Source: a virus. From it: a stretch of 21,972 nucleotides of DNA. How positions within the stretch are numbered: the stretch's first letter is position 1; every line of letters begins with the position of its first letter. A program made the translations under genes and the position numbers. The notes beneath the pieces were generated by a model that saw nothing but the letters and a program-made list of their open reading frames with translations, was not told where the DNA came from and ran no database searches. Positions 12,863 to 19,246 of this stretch are shown here, piece by piece. The stretch lies in IMG/VR virus record IMGVR_UViG_3300022538_000412, positions 1-21,972 of that record; one strand, given 5' to 3'.

Positions 12863-14770
12863 ATGTCAAAGATTATCGGTATTGACTTAGGCACAACCAA
12901 TTCATGCGTGGCCATTATGGATGGCGGTAACGTTAAAATTATTGAAAATGGAGAGGGTGATCGCACTACCCCATCTATTATCGCTTATCCAAAAGACTCT
13001 GAAGAGGTTTTGGTTGGTCAGCCAGCAAAACGTCAAGCGGTTACCAATCCTGAAAATACGCTATACGCAATTAAGCGTTTAATTGGTCGTCGTTTTGATG
13101 AGGATGCTGTACAAAAAGACATTAATCTTGTGCCTTATAAAATTGTCAAAGCTGACAATGGTGATGCTTGGGTTGAGGTTAAAGGCAAAAAAATGGCCGC
13201 GCCTGAAATTTCAGCAAAAGTCATTGGTAAAATGAAAAAAACTGCTGAAGATTATTTAGGCGAAGAAGTTACTGAGGCAGTTATCACAGTGCCTGCTTAC
13301 TTTAACGACTCACAACGCCAAGCAACTAAAGATGCAGGCAAAATTGCAGGTCTTAATGTTAAGCGCATTATCAATGAGCCAACCGCAGCAGCATTGGCTT
13401 ATGGTGTTGACAAAGTTAAAGGTGATAAAGTTGTCGCTGTCTATGACTTAGGTGGTGGTACATTTGACGTATCTATCATTGAAATGGAAGACATTGATGG
13501 TGAAAAACATTTTGAAGTACTCTCTACCAATGGGGATACTTTCCTAGGTGGTGAAGATTTTGATCAACGTATTATTGGCTATTTAGTTGATGAGTTCAAA
13601 AAAGACCAAGGTGTTGATTTAACCAATGACCCTATGGCACTACAGCGCTTAAAAGAAGCCGCTGAAAAAGCTAAGATTGAGTTGTCTTCTTCTGAGCAAA
13701 CCGAAGTCAACTTACCTTACGTGACTGCAGATGCTTCAGGTCCTAAACATCTTAATATTAAAATCACTCGTGCCAAGTTAGAATCATTGGTTGAGAATCT
13801 ACTCAAACGCACTATTGAGCCATGCAAAATCGCACTTAAAGATGCAAATTTATCTGCAAGTGATATTGATGAAGTCATCTTAGTAGGTGGTCAAACACGC
13901 ATGCCTAAAGTCACGAAAGTAGTACAAGACTTTTTTGGTAAAGAGCCTAAAAAAGATGTCAACCCTGACGAGGCAGTAGCAATGGGTGCTGCCATCCAAG
14001 CAGGTGTATTAGGTGGTGATGTTAAAGATGTCTTGTTACTAGACGTCACGCCATTATCTCTAGGCATTGAAACCATGGGCGGTGTTATGACCAAACTAAT
14101 TGAGAAAAATACAACCATCCCTACCAATGCAAGCCAAATTTTTTCAACCGCAGCTGACAATCAATCTGCAGTCACTGTGCATGTATTGCAAGGTGAGCGT
14201 GATATGGCTAGTGCCAATAAATCATTAGGTCAATTCAATCTTGATGGCATTCCAAATGCACCTAAAGGTCAGCCTCAAGTCGAAGTAACATTTGACATTA
14301 ATTCTGATGGCATCTTGGATGTATCTGCCAAAGACAAAAATACTGGTAAAAAGCAATCAATCACCATTAAAGCCTCATCTGGTTTAAGTGATGAAGAGGT
14401 TGAGAAAATGATTAAAGACGCTGAAGCACATGCTGATGAGGATAAGAAGTTCCAAGAATTAGTCACTAGTAAAAACATGGCAGATTCCTTAATACACTCA
14501 ACCAAGCAAACGCTAGAAGAGCTAAAAAATGAAGTTTCTGATGATGAAAAATCAGCGATTGAAACGGTCATTACCGAACTTGAAAAAGCCATTAAAGGCG
14601 ATGACAAAGAAGCCATTGATGCCAAGGTTCAAAGTTTAAGTGAAAAAGCACAACCGTTGGCTGAAAAAGCACAAGCCAAAGCAGGTACCGAAAACGCCTC
14701 GCAAGAAAAACCAAACACTGATGATGACGTGCTTGATGCTGATTTTGAAGAGGTTAAAGACGACAAATAA
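12863..14770 (+). CDS. dnaK: Chaperone DnaK (Hsp70)
   Basis: This 635-aa full-length Hsp70 opens [20 protein letters not shown] (phosphate-1). It has [11 protein letters not shown] (~171), [10 protein letters not shown] (~195), VGGQTRMP (~340), the interdomain linker VLLLD (390-394), the beta substrate-binding domain to ~505, a helical lid, and the C-terminal [16 protein letters not shown] (EEVKD-type tail). It binds exposed hydrophobic peptides in an ATP cycle driven by DnaJ and GrpE; no grpE is in the window. The sequence is of gammaproteobacterial type, with a base composition clearly above its AT-rich neighbours, so it looks acquired or host-derived. Its promoter and leader are of the element's own type. 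A terminator separates it from dnaJ. Confidence 0.98.
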   Translation: MSKIIGIDLGTTNSCVAIMDGGNVKIIENGEGDRTTPSIIAYPKDSEEVLVGQPAKRQAVTNPENTLYAIKRLIGRRFDEDAVQKDINLVPYKIVKADNGDAWVEVKGKKMAAPEISAKVIGKMKKTAEDYLGEEVTEAVITVPAYFNDSQRQATKDAGKIAGLNVKRIINEPTAAALAYGVDKVKGDKVVAVYDLGGGTFDVSIIEMEDIDGEKHFEVLSTNGDTFLGGEDFDQRIIGYLVDEFKKDQGVDLTNDPMALQRLKEAAEKAKIELSSSEQTEVNLPYVTADASGPKHLNIKITRAKLESLVENLLKRTIEPCKIALKDANLSASDIDEVILVGGQTRMPKVTKVVQDFFGKEPKKDVNPDEAVAMGAAIQAGVLGGDVKDVLLLDVTPLSLGIETMGGVMTKLIEKNTTIPTNASQIFSTAADNQSAVTVHVLQGERDMASANKSLGQFNLDGIPNAPKGQPQVEVTFDINSDGILDVSAKDKNTGKKQSITIKASSGLSDEEVEKMIKDAEAHADEDKKFQELVTSKNMADSLIHSTKQTLEELKNEVSDDEKSAIETVITELEKAIKGDDKEAIDAKVQSLSEKAQPLAEKAQAKAGTENASQEKPNTDDDVLDADFEEVKDDK

Positions 14771-14791
14771 AAGGTTAAAAACCTAACAACT

Positions 14792-14831
14792 AAAACCTTC
14801 CCTAAGAGACAAAGCTTGAGGAGGGTTTTTT
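14792..14831 (+). terminator. Intrinsic terminator between dnaK and dnaJ
   Basis: AAAACCTTCC (14792-14801) pairs with GGAGGGTTTT (14820-14829) with one G-U pair, and the stem runs into TTTTTT. The loop is 18 bases. It may reduce rather than abolish read-through, as no promoter is seen before dnaJ. Confidence 0.8.
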
Positions 14832-14846
14832 AATAATAAGGCAACT

Positions 14847-15941
14847 ATGTCACAAAGAGATTATTACGAAGTACTGGGTGTTGCAAAAAATTCAGATGCC
14901 AAACAAATTAAAAAAGCTTACAAGCATTTGGCAATGAAACACCATCCTGATCGGGTTAAAGACGACAAGGCATCAGCTGAAAAAAAATTCAAAGAAATTC
15001 AAAAAGCTTATGCCATTTTATCCGATGCCCCAAAACGCCAAGCTTACGACCAATTTGGTCATGCAGGTGTGAACGGCAATGCTGGTGCCGCTGGTGGCAA
15101 TCCATTCAATGGTGGCTTTGGCGATATTTTTGGCGATATTTTTGGCGGTGGCTCTCAACAATCCAACAATCGTGGCTCAGATTTGCGTTATGATTTAGAA
15201 ATTGATTTAAAAGAAGCGGCACAAGGCACTACCGTTAAAGTTCGTATTCCGAAAAATGAAACTTGCGACACCTGCTCAGGCACTGGCGCAAAACCCGGCA
15301 CCAATGTTAAAACCTGCTCAACCTGTGGCGGTGCAGGACAAGTACAAATACAACAAAGATTTTTTGCCGTACAACGCCCTTGTGGCACTTGCTCTGGTAC
15401 AGGTCAAAAAATTGAATCGTCTTGTGGCACTTGCCGTGGACAAGGCGTGGTGCGCAAGCAAAAAACCCTATCAGTCAAAATCCCTGCAGGCGTAGACACA
15501 GGCAATCGCATTCGTTTGAATGGCGAAGGCGAGGCAGGTGCTAGAGGTGGTCCTACTGGTGATTTATACGTGCAAGTTCACGTTAGAAAGCACGCCATTT
15601 TTGAACGTGAAGACAACGATTTGTATTGTGAAGTGCCTATTGACTTTGCAACTGCAGTGCTGGGTGGTTCAATTGAGGTGCCCACACTTGAGAATAAATT
15701 AAAAATTAAAGTCCCAGCAGGCACTCAAACTGGAAAACTATTTCGCTTGCGTGGCAAAGGCATTGCCCATCTTCAGCGTGGTGGCTCTGGCGATTTAATC
15801 TGTCAAGTTAAGATTGAAACGCCTGTCAATCTTAACAAAAAACAACAAGGCTTATTGCAAGAGTTCTCCAGTTCATGTGGCAAAAAGCATTACCCTGAGT
15901 CAGGTTCTTTCTTTGATAAGATGAGGTCATTTTTTGAATAA
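14847..15941 (+). CDS. dnaJ: Co-chaperone DnaJ (Hsp40)
   Basis: This 364-aa type I J-protein has a J-domain at 1-70 with HPD at 33-35, a Gly/Phe-rich linker (~75-115, with [14 protein letters not shown]), and a zinc domain with four CxxCxGxG motifs ([32 protein letters not shown]; ~140-205). Substrate-binding beta domains and a dimerising tail follow. It delivers clients to DnaK and stimulates its ATPase. AAGG (14837-14840) is the ribosome site. All key residues are present. Its last codons contain a 16-base string that recurs at 16654-16669, and part of its zinc-domain sequence recurs at 19381-19421. Confidence 0.98.
   Translation: MSQRDYYEVLGVAKNSDAKQIKKAYKHLAMKHHPDRVKDDKASAEKKFKEIQKAYAILSDAPKRQAYDQFGHAGVNGNAGAAGGNPFNGGFGDIFGDIFGGGSQQSNNRGSDLRYDLEIDLKEAAQGTTVKVRIPKNETCDTCSGTGAKPGTNVKTCSTCGGAGQVQIQQRFFAVQRPCGTCSGTGQKIESSCGTCRGQGVVRKQKTLSVKIPAGVDTGNRIRLNGEGEAGARGGPTGDLYVQVHVRKHAIFEREDNDLYCEVPIDFATAVLGGSIEVPTLENKLKIKVPAGTQTGKLFRLRGKGIAHLQRGGSGDLICQVKIETPVNLNKKQQGLLQEFSSSCGKKHYPESGSFFDKMRSFFE
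15904..15919 (+). repeat. 16-bp direct repeat, copy 1 (end of dnaJ)
   Basis: GTTCTTTCTTTGATAA within the last codons of dnaJ (GSFFDKM) is identical to 16654-16669. The two copies bracket the endonuclease/mazF/mazE segment. Confidence 0.7.
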
Positions 15942-16021
15942 CTTTTCTACTTTGTCTATTTTTAGTAAATAATATACAATTTTCAAAATGAAATGGTATC
16001 TTTTCATATTCGAAATGTCAC

Positions 16022-16315
16022 CTATTTTGGAACAGTAAAACATGATATTTTTAGTCTATTTTTAGCACTATTTGACATTAGTTTCTTTGTTGCATTAATA
16101 TGTTTTTTACCATACATAGGATTATTTTCATTAGATTTAGATTCTGACATTTTTCTTTTTGTTTCATCTGAAAATATTCTACCTTTACCAGCAATAGATA
16201 ATTTTAATTTTGTCTTTTCAGACATATTTAATTTACTAACAGACATTTTTCTTTTTTGATTCTTTTGAATGTTTTCTACCTTCTGTTGGTTCAAAATCCA
16301 ACCAAACAATATCAC
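16022..16315 (-). pseudogene. NUMOD3 fragment of a homing endonuclease
   Basis: On the minus strand the frame encodes NUMOD3-type DNA-binding repeats: QKRKMSVSKLNMSEKTKLKL, SIAGKGRIFSDETKRKMSES and NENNPMYGKKH. No GIY-YIG or HNH catalytic part precedes them; the upstream end is mazF sequence read in another frame. The repeats resemble those of the endonuclease at 12006-12788 (SIAGKGR is shared). It is therefore a detached DNA-binding tail, not an active enzyme. Confidence 0.7.
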
Positions 16316-16340
16316 CTCTATTTGGAATATAATTACTCAT
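16236..16340 (-). pseudogene. Truncated MazF-type toxin
   Basis: The ATG (16340-16338) overlaps the stop of mazE, the usual MazEF arrangement. The peptide MSNYIPNRGDIVWLDFEPTE is a clear MazF/PemK N-terminus (GDIVWxDFEPxxG). It then runs into RKHSKESKKKNVC and a stop. KHSKES already looks like NUMOD3 linker, and a one-base change in the following A-run would let it read on into the NUMOD3 repeats (KRKMSVSK). The RNase core (RPALVLS and beyond) is missing, so no toxin activity is expected. Confidence 0.8.
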
Positions 16341-16578
16341 ATTCACTGTTTAACAGGTTAGGTGCTAAATCAGCATGTGCATTACTTACTGTTATATCCG
16401 ACAATAACTCCTGTTCGGTGAATTTTCTATTGGTTGGCTTGACAGCGCTAAAACCATTTTCATTGATGGTTATGGTTAATAAATCACCTTTTTTAAGGTT
16501 TGGGATAGTTCTTAATGCGCCAGACATTCTAAGTGCTAATCCGTTACCCCATTTTTGTACTCGGCTTTCTATTTGCAT
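16333..16578 (-). CDS. mazE: MazE-type antitoxin (AbrB fold)
   Basis: This 81-aa protein opens MQIESRVQKWGNGLALRMSG, the AbrB/MazE swapped-hairpin DNA-binding motif (xxKWGNSxAxRIP). It then has LKKGDLLTITINENGFSAV and an acidic, flexible C-terminus of the kind that blocks MazF. Ribosome site is AAAGGAG on the minus strand. It appears intact while the adjoining toxin gene is cut off after about 20 codons, so it is an orphan antitoxin. It may still autoregulate or neutralise a host MazF. Composition is closer to the dnaKJ block than to phage genes. Confidence 0.88.
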   Translation of the reverse strand: MQIESRVQKWGNGLALRMSGALRTIPNLKKGDLLTITINENGFSAVKPTNRKFTEQELLSDITVSNAHADLAPNLLNSEYE

Positions 16579-16602
16579 TTTAATAAATAACTCCTTTAGA
16601 AT

Positions 16603-16610
16603 TATTTATA
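16603..16610 (-). promoter_or_regulatory. Late-type octamer TATAAATA upstream of mazE
   Basis: On the minus strand TATAAATA lies 24 bases before the mazE ATG, near the spacing seen for the capsid-targeted genes. It may be coincidental in AT-rich DNA. Confidence 0.35.
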
Positions 16611-16653
16611 TTAATAATAATTTACTATTTCATGTAGTTTACCATAAAGTTAA

Positions 16654-16669
16654 GTTCTTTCTTTGATAA
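16654..16669 (+). repeat. 16-bp direct repeat, copy 2
   Basis: An identical copy of the dnaJ-end string at 15904-15919, here in non-coding DNA just before the AT-rich phage-type sequence resumes. Confidence 0.7.
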
Positions 16670-16717
16670 AATTATATTGAATTAATTCAAAATAAACTAT
16701 CTATGATACTAAAACTA

Positions 16718-16754
16718 TGATATAATAGAATTATCAAAAGCAATAATGCTATTG
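16718..16754 (+). promoter_or_regulatory. Extended -10 promoter with leader hairpin
   Basis: TG-A-TATAAT (TATAAT at 16721-16726) and hairpin CAAAAGCAATAATGCTATTG (16735-16754). Bases 16689-16755 match 17949-18015 with a single difference, so this is a duplicated promoter cassette. It drives the peptidase-like gene. Confidence 0.8.
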
Positions 16755-16761
16755 ATTAAAA

Positions 16762-16777
16762 GGAAGGAAGGAAGGAA
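16762..16777 (+). repeat. GGAA tetranucleotide repeat in the ribosome site
   Basis: Four tandem GGAA units lie directly before the ATG at 16778 and form its Shine-Dalgarno region. A further GGAA lies before a second in-frame ATG at 16787. Slippage in the repeat would change spacing to the start. Confidence 0.75.
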
Positions 16778-17272
16778 ATGAAGGAAATGAAAGAAGAATT
16801 ACAATATTCATATAATGATGGTGGACGATCAAAATATTTCAAAGGAAATGCTGGAGATTGTGTAGTTAGAGCATTAGCATTATTCACTAGCTCGGATTAT
16901 AAAGAAATGTATAATTCATTAAAAGATTTTAATATTAAACTAAAACCATTCAAACGCAAAACTAAGAAGCATCTTGCTTTTATAGAAAGAATTAATAATG
17001 AAAGTTCACCAAGAACAGGAATATTTCTTGAAGTATTGAAATTATTTATTGAACAAAAGGGTTATAATTGTTCTCACACTAAAGAACCCCGAAAACTTAA
17101 TACTTTTAAAAAAGGAACTTATTTAATAAAGATTAGAAAACATATTATAACCATCAAAAATGGTGTATTATATGATACTTGGGATAGTAGAAAAAGACCC
17201 GCTGGAACTAATGGTATTGATCATTGGGATGAAGTGTATAGAACTGCAACACAATGGTGGAAACTTAATTAA
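16778..17272 (+). CDS. Papain/C39-like cysteine peptidase-type phage protein
   Basis: This 164-aa protein has NAGDCVVRALALFT (24-37) with candidate nucleophile Cys28, KHIITIKNGVLYDTWD (121-136) with candidate His122 and Asp133 or Asp136, and TGIFLEVLKLF between them. This Cys...His-x-x-x-x-x-NG...D layout is typical of small papain-like proteins found in many phages and prophages (GDCxVRA, then H...G...D). No signal peptide. Substrate unknown; family members may cleave a peptide or be inactive. The start could be 16778 or 16787, since both ATGs have a GGAA-type site. It is expressed from the promoter-hairpin module at 16718. Confidence 0.65.
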   Translation: MKEMKEELQYSYNDGGRSKYFKGNAGDCVVRALALFTSSDYKEMYNSLKDFNIKLKPFKRKTKKHLAFIERINNESSPRTGIFLEVLKLFIEQKGYNCSHTKEPRKLNTFKKGTYLIKIRKHIITIKNGVLYDTWDSRKRPAGTNGIDHWDEVYRTATQWWKLN

Positions 17273-17298
17273 TAATTTTAAAATTATGTTTGAGTATT

Positions 17299-17566
17299 AA
17301 GTAGAAAAAAATGAATGAAAGGTAGATTTGCTTATCTATTAATTAGTTTAAATATTAAATAATTAAATAATTAAATTAACCTATTTATTACTATAACAAA
17401 TAACCTATCAATTAAATAAGTAGAAAAAAATGAATGAAAGGTAGATTTGCTTATCTATTAAATATAAATTTAATTTAATAAATTAACCTATTTATTACTA
17501 TAACAAATAACCTATCAATTAAATAAGTAGAAAAAAATGAATGAAAGGGTAGATTTGCTTATCTGT
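17299..17566 (+). repeat. Three direct repeats, 107-119 bp apart
   Basis: Units start at 17299, 17418 and 17525 with the same ~42 bases (AAGTAGAAAAAAATGAATGA, then AAGGTAGATTTGCTTATCT). The first two continue through a variable A/T spacer into an identical block with two AACCTAT strings and ATTACTATAACAAAT. The third is partial and has an extra G (AAAGGGTAG). Each holds a small stem TAGAT-ATCTA. Bases 17273-17600 contain no convincing gene. The units could be iterons, a regulatory array, or repeated decayed leaders (each has ATGAATGAAAGG, reading MNER-stop in the first two). Confidence 0.85.
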
Positions 17567-17606
17567 AATTAGCCTAAAATAAAAATTATTTACAAAACTA
17601 AAACTA

Positions 17607-17644
17607 TGTTATAATAGATTTATCAAAAGCATTAAATATTATGC
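17607..17644 (+). promoter_or_regulatory. Extended -10 promoter with variant leader hairpin
   Basis: TG-T-TATAAT (TATAAT at 17610-17615) then a stem GCAT/ATGC at 17629-17644 in place of the usual AGCA/TGCT. The stem position is kept while the sequence differs. About 130 bases of leader follow before the gene at 17774, including a doubtful 18-codon frame at 17665-17721. Confidence 0.65.
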
Positions 17645-17737
17645 AATAATAATTGAAAAATCAAATGAAAAAAATAAGTAATTTTAAAAATTATTTTATA
17701 TGCGAAAACCAAATAAAATAAATTATTACAGTAATTA

Positions 17738-17745
17738 TATAAATA
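17738..17745 (+). promoter_or_regulatory. T4-type late promoter octamer TATAAATA
   Basis: Exact octamer 28 bases before the ATG at 17774, the same distance as at 3223. The gene would then have both an early-type (17607) and a late-type promoter. Confidence 0.4.
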
Positions 17746-17773
17746 AATCAAATAATAATAAGGAGTAGTAAAA

Positions 17774-17911
17774 ATGAAGAATTTATTGATTAAGATAAAG
17801 AATTTATTAACTAAAGAAAGGATTATTTTCATACGTGTATTTTTTATGTTATCATGTATAACAGTAATATTTTTTGTATTTACTATATATGCTATGTATA
17901 TTGTGATATAG
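17774..17911 (+). CDS. 45-aa membrane peptide
   Basis: AAGGAG (17760-17765) precedes the ATG. The peptide has a basic amphipathic start (MKNLLIKIKNLLTKERI) and one long hydrophobic helix with Phe, Val, Ile and Met (about residues 20-44) running to the stop. It would be anchored with the N-terminus in the cytoplasm. Candidates include a holin-like or superinfection-type peptide, but nothing specific shows this. Confidence 0.5.
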   Translation: MKNLLIKIKNLLTKERIIFIRVFFMLSCITVIFFVFTIYAMYIVI

Positions 17912-17977
17912 AATCTTTTAACAATATTAGAAATGGTAATTATTATTTAAAATAAACTATCTATGGTACTAAAACTA

Positions 17978-18014
17978 TGATATAATAGAATTATCAAAAG
18001 CAATAATGCTATTG
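17978..18014 (+). promoter_or_regulatory. Extended -10 promoter with leader hairpin
   Basis: TG-A-TATAAT (TATAAT at 17981-17986), hairpin at 17995-18014, then AAAAGGAAAAA before the DUF285 gene. It is the duplicate of the cassette at 16689-16755. Confidence 0.8.
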
Positions 18015-18036
18015 AATAATAAAAGGAAAAATAAAA

Positions 18037-18870
18037 ATGGTAAAAGTAACAAATAAAAATATAAAGAGGATAATTGAAGACCTTATTGATAATTATGGTA
18101 ATAATGTTAATCTTAATCATCTTGATGTTAGTAGAGTAACTGATATGAGTGGTATGTTTTCTCATTGTACTAAATTCAATGGTGACATTAGTAAATGGGA
18201 TGTTGGTAATGTAACTGATATGAGTTATATGTTTGCTTCTTGTTCTAAGTTCAATGGCGACATTAGTAAATGGAATACTAATAAAGTATCTGATATGAGT
18301 TGTATGTTTGCTCATTGTACTAAATTTAATTCGGATATTAGTTCTTGGAATGTCAGTAATGTAACTAATATGAATAGGCTGTTTTCTCATTGTACTAATT
18401 TTAATTTGGATATTATTTCCTGGAATGTCAGTAAGGTAACTAATATGAATGGATTATTTGCTTATTGTACTAAATTTAATTCGGATATTAGTTCTTGGAA
18501 TGTCAGTAAAGTAAGAAATATGAATGATATGTTTGCTCGTTGTACTAAATTTAATTCGGATATTAGTTCCTGGGATGTCAGTAAAGTAAGAGATATGAGA
18601 AGTATGTTTTCTCATTCAGATTTTAATGGTGACATTAGCTCCTGGGATGTTAGTAAAGTAAGAGATATGAATAGGATGTTTTATAAAGCTAAGATTTTTA
18701 ATTCGGACATTAGTAAATGGAATGTCAGTAATGTAACTGATATGGATTATATGTTTGTATATGATAATTTTGAACGTGTAGATATTCTTAAAGAATACTT
18801 CAATGATTCTAATCAAAAAGGAAAGATTATTGATATTCTCAAAGATAAATATCCAGAGGAATTTAAATAA
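18037..18870 (+). CDS. DUF285 (BspA-like) repeat protein, long form
   Basis: This 277-aa protein has an N-cap (MVKVTNKNIKRIIEDLIDNY), nine or so repeats of ~25 aa with the signature MFxHCTKFNxDISSWxVSxVxDM, and a C-cap with VDILKEYFND and GKIIDILKDKYPEEFK. The repeats are nearly identical at DNA level (75-bp period), inviting unequal recombination; the 9460 paralogue has fewer. It has no signal peptide, lipobox or membrane segment. It is probably a binding scaffold; target unknown. Ribosome site AAAAGGAAAAA, own promoter and leader hairpin. Some repeats diverge (for example a shortened SHSDFNGDISSWDV), so the array is not a recent uniform expansion. Confidence 0.88.
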   Translation: MVKVTNKNIKRIIEDLIDNYGNNVNLNHLDVSRVTDMSGMFSHCTKFNGDISKWDVGNVTDMSYMFASCSKFNGDISKWNTNKVSDMSCMFAHCTKFNSDISSWNVSNVTNMNRLFSHCTNFNLDIISWNVSKVTNMNGLFAYCTKFNSDISSWNVSKVRNMNDMFARCTKFNSDISSWDVSKVRDMRSMFSHSDFNGDISSWDVSKVRDMNRMFYKAKIFNSDISKWNVSNVTDMDYMFVYDNFERVDILKEYFNDSNQKGKIIDILKDKYPEEFK

Positions 18871-18874
18871 TAAA

Positions 18875-18932
18875 TTGATTTAAGTATTAAATCAATGTTA
18901 TAATAGAATTATCAAAAGCAATAATGCTAATG
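18875..18932 (+). promoter_or_regulatory. Promoter-hairpin module without a gene
   Basis: TTGATT (18875-18880), an 18-base spacer, TG-T-TATAAT (18899-18904) and hairpin at 18913-18932 are followed by AAAAAGGATAAAATTGG. ATT stands where ATG is expected, and the frame stops four codons later. The unit seems to have lost its gene, or to make a non-coding transcript across 18940-19190. Confidence 0.65.
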
Positions 18933-19190
18933 AATAATAAAAAGGATAAAATTGGTTTAAATTATAATAAATAAATATAAGCACAAAATAAAGAATAAAG
19001 AATAAATTCTTTATATAATCCTTATATTTAAATCTTGGTTTTTTTTATAAACTGAGTTAATTCTTAATAGTTCGGTTATTCTATAAATGTATAGAAATGA
19101 AACTATCGTTGGGTGAGATGCCCAAATCAAATTTGTGCTAAATTAAAAATCAGTAATTCAATTTAGCATAAATAAAATTGGTAAGAATTA
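18933..19190. other. Gene-free stretch with stem-loops
   Basis: No coding frame is convincing. It holds ATAAAGAAT/ATTCTTTAT (near 18990-19012), a TTGGG/CCCAA stem near 19109-19125, and a longer inverted repeat TTTGTGCTAAATT (19132-19144) / AATTTAGCATAAA (19160-19172) with one G-T pair. The last is a candidate terminator or structured RNA. Confidence 0.5.
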
Positions 19191-19193
19191 CTA

Positions 19194-19228
19194 TGTTATA
19201 ATAAAACTATCAATAATGACTAATTATT
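19194..19228 (+). promoter_or_regulatory. Extended -10 promoter with variant leader hairpin
   Basis: TG-T-TATAAT (TATAAT at 19197-19202) then AATAAT-GACTA-ATTATT at 19212-19228. A stem of different sequence stands at the usual leader position. AAGGAAGG follows as ribosome site. Confidence 0.7.
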
Positions 19229-19246
19229 AAATAAGGAAGGAATAAA

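Noticed and set aside
13891-14625. Minus-strand frames within dnaK
   Set aside because: Ser-rich shadows of the dnaK coding strand.
17299-17566. Possible CRISPR array from the spaced direct repeats
   Set aside because: Only two full units and a partial one, periods of 107-119 bp, and conserved sequence on both sides of the variable part; no cas genes.
17947-18390. 147-aa minus-strand frame over the DUF285 gene
   Set aside because: Antisense shadow of the repeat-coding strand; it crosses the promoter of the plus-strand gene.
18120-18760. 75-bp repeated DNA as a non-coding repeat array
   Set aside because: It is fully explained as in-frame DUF285 protein repeats.
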